NCBI RefSeq assembly: GCF_002979655.1
Contig: NZ_PCPG01000001.1
Location: 434,001-498,000, forward strand
Direction: 5' to 3'
DNA: 64,000 nt
DNA from: Microbacterium sp. MYb45
Lineage (GTDB): Bacteria; Actinomycetota; Actinomycetes; Actinomycetales; Microbacteriaceae
The number at the start of each line of letters is the position of its first letter. Position 1 is the stretch's first letter. The translations under genes and the position numbers were made by a program. Below the pieces are notes generated by a model that ran no database searches, was not told the origin of the DNA, and saw only the letters and a program-made list of their open reading frames with translations. This document shows positions 1 to 6,991 of this stretch, in pieces.

Positions 1-515
1 TCCAGGTCGCGCCGCGAGGGCGGTGCCGGCTGGGCCCGCCCCTGAACAGCCCTGGCCAGGACGCGCCGAGTGTTCGTGTCGACGACCGGGTGACGGTCGC
101 CGTAAGCGAAGACCGCGACCGCGCGGGCCGTATAGTCGCCGATGCCGGACAGGGCGAGCAGGGCCTCGACGTCGCGCGGCACGATCCCGCCGTGCCGCTC
201 GGTGATCTCGACAGCCGCCCGGAACAACCAGAGCGCGCGACGCGGGTATCCGAGATTGGCCCACTGGTGCACGACTTCCGCGGCCGAGGCAGAGGCCATC
301 GCCGCGGGTGTGGGCCAGCGCGCGAGCCACGCCTCGAGGTGCGGGACGACTCGGGAGACCGGAGTCTGCTGAAGCATGAATTCGCTGACCAGGACGCCCC
401 ACGCGCCGAACTCGTCATGGAACTCCGCTCGGCGCCACGGCAGGTCTCGAGCGGTCGATCGATACCACGTCGGCAGGCGCGATACGACATCGGAAGGGGC
501 CTGCGGTCCGGGCAT
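1..515 (-). CDS. mutY: A/G-specific adenine glycosylase, N-terminal part (cut by window edge)
   Basis: Base-excision repair glycosylase that removes adenine mispaired with 8-oxoguanine or guanine. Only about the first 171 codons are inside the window; the C-terminal part, where the iron-sulfur cluster and NUDIX-like domain would lie, runs off the left end. Visible MutY hallmarks in order are LPWR near residue 25, the FMLQQTPVSRV helix, the helix-hairpin-helix motif LSGIGDYTA and VVDTNTRRVLAR, which contains the catalytic Asp. I chose ATG at 513-515 because TACGCT lies 6 nt upstream, the leaderless spacing seen repeatedly in this window; the GGAGGG touching the ATG is too close to act as a ribosome site. 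It is divergent from truB. Confidence 0.9.
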   Translation of the reverse strand, partial: MPGPQAPSDVVSRLPTWYRSTARDLPWRRAEFHDEFGAWGVLVSEFMLQQTPVSRVVPHLEAWLARWPTPAAMASASAAEVVHQWANLGYPRRALWLFRAAVEITERHGGIVPRDVEALLALSGIGDYTARAVAVFAYGDRHPVVDTNTRRVLARAVQGRAQPAPPSRRDL

Positions 516-521
516 CCCTCC

Positions 522-527
522 AGCGTA
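522..527 (-). promoter_or_regulatory. -10 hexamer of mutY (leaderless)
   Basis: TACGCT on the minus strand, 6 nt before the ATG, so transcription would begin at or next to the start codon. No convincing -35 is seen. Confidence 0.5.
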
Positions 528-611
528 CGTGAGCCGTGACCCGTGGTCGGTCCGGCGATTCACGGTGCGGCACCGGGGGCTGCCTCGGACCGGGGGCGCG
601 CGCGTCGTCGG

Positions 612-617
612 TAGGCT
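612..617 (+). promoter_or_regulatory. -10 hexamer of truB (leaderless)
   Basis: TAGGCT followed by 6 nt and then the ATG of truB. No clear -35 element. Confidence 0.5.
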
Positions 618-623
618 GAGGGG

Positions 624-1517
624 ATGGTCTCGCCCGGCATCCTTCTCGTCGACAAGCCCGCTGGGCTGACCAGCCACGACGTGGTCGCCCGCACGCGGCG
701 CGCGTTCGGGACGCGGAAGGTCGGCCATGCGGGGACACTCGATCCGATGGCGACCGGACTCCTCGTCATCGGCATCGAAGGTGCCACCCGGCTGCTGACC
801 TACATCGTCGGCGCGGACAAGACCTACGAGGCGACGATCCGTCTCGGACAGACCACCGGGACGGACGACGCCGAGGGCGAGATCCTCATGACCGCCGAAC
901 CCGAGGCATGGAGCGCGGTCACGGATGCCGCGGTCGACGAGGGCATCCTGGCGTTGACCGGAGAGATCTCCCAGGTTCCCAGCTCGGTGTCCGCCATCAA
1001 GGTCGACGGACGACGTGCATACGATCGTGTGCGTGCCGGCGAAGAGGTCGTGCTCGCCGCGCGGGACGTCGTCGTGTCTCGCTTCGACGTGTCGGCACGG
1101 CGTCAGCAAGACGGTTTTCTCGATCTCGATGTGATCGTCGACTGCTCTTCCGGCACGTACATCCGGTCGCTCGCCCGTGACCTCGGCGCCGCACTCGGTG
1201 TCGGCGGACACCTCACCGCGCTGCGGCGCACGCGGGTCGGGCCGTTCGAAGTGACGGATGCCGTCGGTCTCGATGCGCTCGAAGGCGCGCCGACGCTGAC
1301 TCCAGGCGACGCGGCGGGGCGCATCCTTCCGGTGCTGGAGATGTCCGCGGAAGAAGCACGGGACCTCCGACACGGCAAGCGACTGGGAGGGCAGGCCGCC
1401 CGCCTCGCAGACGCTCTCGGTGCCGCGATCGACCCGGACGGCCTTCTGGTGGGCATCGTCGAGAAGCGGGGCGCAGATCTGAAGAGCGCCATGAACATGC
1501 CGGAGGGCGACCGATGA
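624..1517 (+). CDS. truB: tRNA pseudouridine(55) synthase TruB
   Basis: Converts U55 to pseudouridine in the T-arm of tRNAs. The 297-residue protein has the family length. The N-terminal LLVDKPAG motif is followed by GHAGTLDPMATG, in which Asp40 is the expected catalytic nucleophile, then the YEATIRLG and SGTYIRSLARDLG motifs of the TruB fold; the tail resembles the TruB C-terminal domain. The stop overlaps the next start by 4 nt (ATGA), so it leads a short operon with the downstream membrane protein genes and ribF, the usual actinobacterial truB-ribF neighbourhood. A leaderless -10 supports the start. Confidence 0.96.
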   Translation: MVSPGILLVDKPAGLTSHDVVARTRRAFGTRKVGHAGTLDPMATGLLVIGIEGATRLLTYIVGADKTYEATIRLGQTTGTDDAEGEILMTAEPEAWSAVTDAAVDEGILALTGEISQVPSSVSAIKVDGRRAYDRVRAGEEVVLAARDVVVSRFDVSARRQQDGFLDLDVIVDCSSGTYIRSLARDLGAALGVGGHLTALRRTRVGPFEVTDAVGLDALEGAPTLTPGDAAGRILPVLEMSAEEARDLRHGKRLGGQAARLADALGAAIDPDGLLVGIVEKRGADLKSAMNMPEGDR

Positions 1518-1882
1518 TCCTGTGGCTCACGATCGCGCAGATCGCAGTCGCCGTCGCTGCCGGGATCTTCTGCATCGTCGCCGGACTGAGTGGTCGGCGA
1601 CCGAGCGACATCAGCGTCGGGGCGCTCGCCCTCGTGGAGGTGCTGCTCGTCGTCCAGGTGATCGTCGCGATCGTCGCACCGCTCGCCGGCAACCCGCCGA
1701 CGGGGGACTTGCTCGAGTACTGGGTCTACCTGGTGTCGGCGGTGCTCCTGCCCATCGGAGCCGTACTGTGGGCGCTCATGGAGCGCAGCCGGTGGAGCAC
1801 GGTGATCCTGGGTGTGGCCGCGCTCGCGATCGCGATCATGCTGTGGCGCATGCAGGTCATCTGGACCGTCCAGATCGCGTGA
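1514..1882 (+). CDS. Small integral membrane protein, unknown function
   Basis: A 122-residue protein of almost only hydrophobic stretches, with about four predicted membrane segments (near residues 3-25, 35-60, 68-88 and 95-115) and short charged loops. It overlaps truB by 4 nt, implying translational coupling. I do not recognise a named family or any catalytic motif. Its position between truB and ribF suggests a conserved operon passenger, but a role in tRNA modification or flavin synthesis cannot be inferred. Confidence 0.75.
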   Translation: MILWLTIAQIAVAVAAGIFCIVAGLSGRRPSDISVGALALVEVLLVVQVIVAIVAPLAGNPPTGDLLEYWVYLVSAVLLPIGAVLWALMERSRWSTVILGVAALAIAIMLWRMQVIWTVQIA

Positions 1883-1939
1883 CGCGAGGGGTCGTGGCGG
1901 AGTCCGGTGCCCTCCCGCGGCTCTAGGATGGAATGCGCT

Positions 1940-2377
1940 ATGAGCTCCACCGCCCCCTCCACTCGGATGACCGGAATCGGTCGCGTCCTCGTGATCGTCT
2001 ACGCCGTCATGGCGCTGGCCGCCACAGGCCGCAGCTTCGTGCAGATCGTCCGCCGATTCGACGAGGCACCGCTGGCGTACTCCCTCTCCGCACTCGCTGC
2101 GGTCGTCTACATCCTCGCGACACTCGCGCTCGTCCTGGCCCGTCGTCGTGGGTGGTACACCGTCGCCTGGGTCGCGATCGTCTTCGAGCTCACCGGTGTC
2201 CTCGTGGTGGGACTGCTGAGCATCCTGATGCCGGCGCTGTTCCAGCACGAGACGGTGTGGTCGCTGTTCGGGCGCGGTTACCTGTTCATCCCGCTGGTCC
2301 TCCCGGTGTTCGGAATCTGGTGGCTGCGCACGCACCGCCCCGTGGACGCCGCGATTCCGGCCGAGGTGCACGCGTGA
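1940..2377 (+). CDS. Integral membrane protein upstream of ribF
   Basis: A 145-residue, four-helix membrane protein. After a short polar N-terminus it has hydrophobic segments around residues 10-30, 42-62, 70-95 and 108-130, ending in WWLRTHRP and a short acidic tail. It looks like the uncharacterised actinobacterial membrane protein family found beside ribF. In-frame ATGs exist at 1907 and 1928; I prefer 1940 because TAGGAT at 1924-1929 would put the transcript start after the earlier ATGs. Its TGA overlaps the GTG of ribF (GTGA), so the two are probably translationally coupled. Confidence 0.75.
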   Translation: MSSTAPSTRMTGIGRVLVIVYAVMALAATGRSFVQIVRRFDEAPLAYSLSALAAVVYILATLALVLARRRGWYTVAWVAIVFELTGVLVVGLLSILMPALFQHETVWSLFGRGYLFIPLVLPVFGIWWLRTHRPVDAAIPAEVHA

Positions 2378-3327
2378 TCGTCTTCCGCAGCCCGGAGGAG
2401 GTTCCCGGCGGATTCGGCCCGAGCGCCGTCGCCATCGGCAAGTTCGATGGTGTCCACGCCGGTCATCGTGCGGTCATCGAACGGCTGAAGGAAGCCGCCG
2501 CCACCACCGGGAGCCGCGCGGTCGCCGTGACCTTCGACCGCAATCCGCTGGCAGTCATCCGGCCGGATCGCTGTCCCGAGAACGTCGTCACGGTCGAGCG
2601 CAAGCTCGAGCTGTTGGGCGGCCTCGGGCTCGACGCGACACTCGTGCTCACATTCGACGAGGAGATGGCCGCCCGCAGCGCGGAGGACTTCGTCGTCGAC
2701 ATCCTCGTCGGTGCGCTGCAGGTGTCGACCGTCCTGGTCGGTCAGGACTTCCGCTTCGGGCACCGAGGCGCGGGCACGCCCGAGCTGCTACGCGAACTCG
2801 GCCCTCGCTACGGCTTCTCCGTCGAGGTCGTCGACGATGTGTATCTTCCCGGTTCCCCTCGCCGCGTCTCGTCCAGCTGGATCCGAGAGCTGCTGATGGA
2901 GGGGGACGTCGCTTCGGCCGCCACGGTGCTCGGGCGCTATCCCGACGTCCGCGGCGAGGTCGTCCACGGCCTCAAGCGCGGGCGGGAGCTGGGGTTCCCC
3001 ACAGCCAACCTCTCGACCATCGTCGACGCCTTCGTCCCCGCCGACGGGGTGTACGCCGGGTGGCTCGTCGACCACGACACCGGCATCCGTCATCCGTCCG
3101 CGATCTCGGTGGGCACGAATCCGACCTTCGACGACGTGCTCGTACGTCAGGTCGAGGCGCACGTGCTGGGGGAGACCGGACTCGACCTGTACGGACACGA
3201 TGTCACGGTCGAGTTCGTGGCGAGGTTGCGGGGCATGGTCGCCTTCGAGGGCATCGAGAAGCTGATGGAGCAGATGGGTGCGGACGTCACGGACGCTGCT
3301 CGGGCTCTCGGCATCACATCCGCATAA
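2374..3327 (+). CDS. ribF: Bifunctional riboflavin kinase/FAD synthetase RibF
   Basis: Makes FMN from riboflavin and then FAD from FMN. The 317-residue length fits the bifunctional enzyme. The N-terminal nucleotidyltransferase domain shows AIGKFDGVHAGHR (about residues 20-32, the GxFDGxHxGH signature), VTFDRNP, GQDFRFGHRGAG and the SSSWIRELL segment. The C-terminal riboflavin kinase domain shows GRELGFPTANL, followed by DGVYAGWL and GTNPTF. The GTG start overlaps the upstream stop by 4 nt; a longer in-frame extension exists upstream but lies inside the preceding gene. In related genomes ribF is often close to rpsO and pnp; here rpsO is about 16 kb further on. Confidence 0.96.
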   Translation: MIVFRSPEEVPGGFGPSAVAIGKFDGVHAGHRAVIERLKEAAATTGSRAVAVTFDRNPLAVIRPDRCPENVVTVERKLELLGGLGLDATLVLTFDEEMAARSAEDFVVDILVGALQVSTVLVGQDFRFGHRGAGTPELLRELGPRYGFSVEVVDDVYLPGSPRRVSSSWIRELLMEGDVASAATVLGRYPDVRGEVVHGLKRGRELGFPTANLSTIVDAFVPADGVYAGWLVDHDTGIRHPSAISVGTNPTFDDVLVRQVEAHVLGETGLDLYGHDVTVEFVARLRGMVAFEGIEKLMEQMGADVTDAARALGITSA

Positions 3328-3404
3328 TCGCCCTGCCACGGTACTTCCCGGTCGTCGTCCGACGACTCGGCGTGGGCGATCTGCAGGACGACCGTCCGAT
3401 GACA

Positions 3405-3410
3405 TAGAAT
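3405..3410 (+). promoter_or_regulatory. Candidate -10 for the helicase gene, with a ~145-nt leader
   Basis: TAGAAT is the best -10 in the 234-nt gap between ribF and the helicase. The -35 is weak. The predicted transcript would carry a leader of about 145 nt containing several short inverted repeats and ending in AGGAGGAG just before the ATG. Confidence 0.35.
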
Positions 3411-3561
3411 GGAGTCGGCTCCCGCCGATTCTCACGCTTCTCGCGTGCTTCGACGGGAAGACGACCCACTGTTCGTACGGTCCTGGCTCACGCCACACGC
3501 GGACAACGAGAACGGTTCAGGGCTTCATGGGGAAGCCGGAGCCTTCACGCTCAGGAGGAGC

Positions 3562-5706
3562 ATGCCGACTACGGCAACCGCCGCCACGCGGCGCAAGAAG
3601 ACGTCCCGTCGCGACGATGAGGCACCCCTCATCCCGATCCTCGCGCGCAAGGTGCGCGAGATCGAGGCGAAGTCGCAGCGCGGGAAGCTTGGCCCGACGA
3701 ACCGGGTGAAGTTCCAGGTGATCGCGTTCCTGGTGCGCGAGGAGCGCGCCAGAGTGAAGGCGGACTCCGAGATCGGTGACCCGGCACGCGCTGAGCTGCT
3801 GAAGCGCCTCGACGGTGTGGCCACCATCCTCGCCAAGACGGCCGCGCGCGACACGTCGCTCATCCAGCTGCTCGAGGCCGACCAGGCGACGTCGCCGGTC
3901 GCCAAGCGCATGCGACGCGACTGGCTTCTCGAGTCGGGAGCGGAGCTCGCTCCCGAGGAGCTGATCATCGCCGATGCCGCACCCGTTCAGATCTCCACGG
4001 TTCCCGCGGCGATCGCCGAGCGACAGGTCACGCCTCCTTCGGTCGAGTCGCGGCAGCTGGCGAACCCGTTCCTCGCTCCGGATCTCACGCCGCGTCCGGC
4101 TGCGACCCCGCGCCGCCGCCTCGACGGCTGGGAGCTCATGGGCCCGCTGTACAAGGCGTTCGAGACCGGAGCCGGCGGATCCGCTGCGTCGATGGATCTG
4201 CCGCCGGCGCCGGAGTACGACCACATCTCGCCCAAGGGCCTCGAGGTCATGGTGCATCAGTCGCGGTTCCTGGAGGCGGTGAAGGCGGGTCACCGCAGCT
4301 TCCTCCTGGCAGACGAGCCCGGCCTCGGCAAGACGGCGCAGTCGGTGCTGGCCGCCTCGGTGGCCGGTGCGTACCCGCTGCTCGTCGTCGTGCCCAACGT
4401 CGTGAAGATGAACTGGGCGCGTGAGGTCGAGCGGTGGACGCCGCAGCGCCGCGCCACGGTCATCCAGGGCGACGGCACCGACATCGACGCGTTCGCCGAC
4501 GTGTTCATCGTGAACTACGAGATCCTCGATCGGCACATGTCGTGGCTGGCCTCGATCGGTCTGCGCGGAATGGTCGTCGACGAGGCGCACTTCATCAAGA
4601 ACCTCTCTTCGCAGCGCTCCCAGAACGTCCTCTCGCTGGCTGCTCAGGTGCGTGAGCGCACGCCGGGGCATGATCCCCTGATGCTCGCCCTCACCGGCAC
4701 GCCGCTGATCAACGACGTCGAGGACTTCGACGCGATCTGGCGCTTCCTGGGGTGGACTACGGGCGAGAAGCCCGGCCCCGAGCTGATGGAGAAGCTCGAC
4801 GCCACGGGGTTCACCCCGGCCGACAAGGCGTTCTACCCCGAGGCACGCGACGCCGTCATCTCGATGGGCATCGTCCGACGCAAGAAGAAGGACGTCGCCG
4901 CCGATCTGCCGGACAAGCTGATCGCCGACCTGCCGGTGCAGCTCGACGACGAGTTCGGACGGAGCATCCGCCAGGCCGAACGCGAACTCGGCGAGCGGCT
5001 CGCGGCTCGGTACCGTCGCATCATCGAGGCCCGCGGAGACCGTGGACTGGCGCCCGGGGAGATCGACGAGGACATCGTCCGCCTCGTCGCCCAGAACGAG
5101 CTCGACGAGTCGAAGGCCGCGGGCACCGGAGGAGACAACGTCTTCACGATGGTCCGCCGAATCGGCCAGGCCAAGGCGCAGCTCGCGGCGGACTATGCAG
5201 CGCAGCTGCAGCGGTCTGTCGGCAAGGTCGTCTTCTTCGCGAAGCACATCGACGTGATGGACCGTGCGGAGGCGCACTTCGCCGCCGTGGGCATCCGGTC
5301 GGTGTCGATCCGCGGAGACCAGACCTCGACGACTCGCCAGCAGGCGATCGACGACTTCAACAGCGACCCTTCCGTGGGGATCGCGGTCTGCTCGCTCACC
5401 GCGGCCGGCGTCGGTCTGAACCTGCAGGCGGCGTCGAACGTCGTCCTCGCAGAGCTGTCCTGGACGGCGGCCGAACAGACTCAGGCGATCGACCGCGTGC
5501 ACCGCATCGGTCAGGACGAGCCGGTCACGGCGTGGCGGATCATCGCCGCGCACACGATCGACACCAAGATCGCTGAGCTGATCGACCAGAAGCAGGGCCT
5601 CGCGGCACGCGCGCTCGACGGTGAGGCCGTCGAGGAGTCGGCCGCAGAGCCGGTGCAGCTGGCGGCGTTGATGCACCTGCTGCGTCAGGCTCTGGGCGCG
5701 GCATAG
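3562..5706 (+). CDS. SNF2-family DEAD/DEAH helicase (SMARCAL1-like)
   Basis: ATP-dependent DNA remodelling or annealing helicase of 714 residues. The first ~230 residues are charged and carry no motif I recognise. The SNF2 ATPase core then shows motif I ADEPGLGKTAQ (about residues 251-261), motif II VVDEAHFIKN (DEAH, about 338-347) and LALTGTPL. The second RecA domain has VVFFAKHIDVMDRAE, SIRGDQTSTTRQ, CSLTAAGVGLNLQAAS and the motif VI region QAIDRVHRIGQ near residue 648. This order is typical of single-protein SMARCAL1/HARP-like enzymes rather than restriction subunits. An ATG at 3409 would add about 50 residues of non-coding-looking sequence; I chose 3562 because AGGAGGAG precedes it. Confidence 0.85.
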   Translation: MPTTATAATRRKKTSRRDDEAPLIPILARKVREIEAKSQRGKLGPTNRVKFQVIAFLVREERARVKADSEIGDPARAELLKRLDGVATILAKTAARDTSLIQLLEADQATSPVAKRMRRDWLLESGAELAPEELIIADAAPVQISTVPAAIAERQVTPPSVESRQLANPFLAPDLTPRPAATPRRRLDGWELMGPLYKAFETGAGGSAASMDLPPAPEYDHISPKGLEVMVHQSRFLEAVKAGHRSFLLADEPGLGKTAQSVLAASVAGAYPLLVVVPNVVKMNWAREVERWTPQRRATVIQGDGTDIDAFADVFIVNYEILDRHMSWLASIGLRGMVVDEAHFIKNLSSQRSQNVLSLAAQVRERTPGHDPLMLALTGTPLINDVEDFDAIWRFLGWTTGEKPGPELMEKLDATGFTPADKAFYPEARDAVISMGIVRRKKKDVAADLPDKLIADLPVQLDDEFGRSIRQAERELGERLAARYRRIIEARGDRGLAPGEIDEDIVRLVAQNELDESKAAGTGGDNVFTMVRRIGQAKAQLAADYAAQLQRSVGKVVFFAKHIDVMDRAEAHFAAVGIRSVSIRGDQTSTTRQQAIDDFNSDPSVGIAVCSLTAAGVGLNLQAASNVVLAELSWTAAEQTQAIDRVHRIGQDEPVTAWRIIAAHTIDTKIAELIDQKQGLAARALDGEAVEESAAEPVQLAALMHLLRQALGAA

Positions 5707-5711
5707 GCGCG

Positions 5712-5727
5712 AAGAACTCCGGTTCTT
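5712..5727. other. Short hairpin after the helicase gene
   Basis: AAGAAC and GTTCTT flank a TCCG loop just after the helicase stop. The stem is short and has no T-run, so it is a weak terminator candidate at best. The rest of 5707-5908 holds a pair of 9-bp direct repeats and the pfkA promoter. Confidence 0.3.
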
Positions 5728-5845
5728 AACGTCGGTTTCGCCTCTTCGGCGTTCGGGATCAAGAAGTTCGTCGAGATCGACGGATTGCGGTGTCAAGATC
5801 GACGGTTTTCGTCGGCTTCGAATGGCGCCCGGGTACGTGGGGCGC

Positions 5846-5851
5846 TAGTGT
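5846..5851 (+). promoter_or_regulatory. Candidate -10 of pfkA
   Basis: TAGTGT fits the TAnnnT form used by other genes here and would give a leader of about 50 nt ending in a GAAGG ribosome site. Two direct GATCGACGG repeats, 22 bp apart (5775-5783 and 5797-5805), lie just upstream and could be regulator sites. Confidence 0.35.
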
Positions 5852-5908
5852 CGATCGAAGGCAGCGTCGCCTCTTTCCCCCATCTCCCGAACGTCTGAAG
5901 GCACCAGC

Positions 5909-6937
5909 ATGAAGATCGGCATCCTGACGAGCGGCGGCGACTGCCCCGGACTCAACGCGGTCATCCGCGGCATCGTGCTCAAGGGCACCACCACGTACGA
6001 CCTGGAGTTCGTCGGCATCCGTGACGGATGGCGGGGGCTGGTCGACGGGGACTTCATGCCGCTCACGCGCCACGAGGTGAAGGGCCTGTCCAAGGTCGGC
6101 GGCACGATCCTCGGCACCAGCCGCACGAACCCCTACGAGGGCGAGCGCGGGGGAGCGGAGAACATCGCCAAGACCCTCTACGGGCACAAGATCGACGGCA
6201 TCATCGCGATCGGCGGCGAAGGCACTCTCGCCGCGGCCGACCGTCTCGCGAAGGACGGCATCAAGGTCATCGGCGTCCCCAAGACGATCGACAACGACCT
6301 GCAGGCGACGGACTACTCGTTCGGCTTCGACACGGCGGTGAACATCGCCACGGATGCGATGGACAGGCTTCGCACCACGGGCGACTCCCACCAGCGGTGC
6401 ATGGTCGCCGAGGTCATGGGACGCCACGTCGGCTGGATCGCCCTGCACGCCGGTATGGCCGCCGGCGCCCACGTGATCTGCATCCCCGAGGTGCCGATGT
6501 CGATCGACGACATCACCGAGCTCGTGACCAGCGCCCACGACCGCGGCCGCGCGCCCCTGGTCGTCGTCTCCGAAGGCTTCAAGCTCCTCGGAATGGACGA
6601 GGCGTACAGCGACAAGGGGCTCGACGCCTTCAACCGGCCGCGGCTCGGTGGCATCGGCGATCTGCTCGCTCCCGAGATCGAGCGCATCACGGGTATCGAG
6701 ACGCGCGCCACGATCCTCGGCCACATCCAGCGCGGTGGTTCCCCGTCGGCGTTCGACAGGGTCCTCGCGACGCGACTCGGCCTCCATGCCGCGGACGCGC
6801 TCGTCGACGGAGCCTGGGGCCAGATGGTGGCGATGCAGGGCACCGACATCGTCAGGGTGCCGTTCGCCGATGCGCTGGGCGAGCTGAACACAGTCCCGCG
6901 CTACCGCTACGACGAGGCCGCCGCACTCTTCGGCTGA
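5909..6937 (+). CDS. pfkA: 6-phosphofructokinase (group III, mixed ATP/PPi signature)
   Basis: Phosphorylates fructose 6-phosphate in glycolysis. The 342-residue protein starts with the TSGGDCPG nucleotide-binding loop (Gly9, Gly10, Asp11). The substrate site reads PKTIDND with catalytic Asp128, then MGRHVGW and GHIQRGGSPSAFDR. The two residues that distinguish phosphoryl donors are mixed: Gly105 in GGEGT is ATP-like while Lys125 in PKTIDND is PPi-like. This Gly/Lys pair is the group III type known from actinomycetes, whose Streptomyces member uses ATP, so ATP is the likelier donor. GAAGG precedes the ATG and a strong hairpin follows the stop. Confidence 0.93.
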   Translation: MKIGILTSGGDCPGLNAVIRGIVLKGTTTYDLEFVGIRDGWRGLVDGDFMPLTRHEVKGLSKVGGTILGTSRTNPYEGERGGAENIAKTLYGHKIDGIIAIGGEGTLAAADRLAKDGIKVIGVPKTIDNDLQATDYSFGFDTAVNIATDAMDRLRTTGDSHQRCMVAEVMGRHVGWIALHAGMAAGAHVICIPEVPMSIDDITELVTSAHDRGRAPLVVVSEGFKLLGMDEAYSDKGLDAFNRPRLGGIGDLLAPEIERITGIETRATILGHIQRGGSPSAFDRVLATRLGLHAADALVDGAWGQMVAMQGTDIVRVPFADALGELNTVPRYRYDEAAALFG

Positions 6938-6952
6938 GACTTCCGCTCGACG

Positions 6953-6978
6953 AGCCCGCCCGTTCGAACGGGCGGGCT
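6953..6978. terminator. Bidirectional terminator between pfkA and the S9 peptidase gene
   Basis: A perfect 26-bp palindrome (AGCCCGCCCG, TTCGAA centre, CGGGCGGGCT) lies between two convergent genes and can serve both strands. Confidence 0.75.
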
Positions 6979-6991
6979 TCGTCGTCGCGTC

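Noticed and set aside
515..521. GGAGGG before mutY as a ribosome-binding site
   Set aside because: It touches the ATG, too close for Shine-Dalgarno pairing; the leaderless -10 explains the start better.
3517..5796. Long open reading frame on the minus strand opposite the SNF2 helicase
   Set aside because: Arg/Asp/Leu-rich composition of a reverse shadow of a high-GC gene; the plus strand has full helicase motifs.
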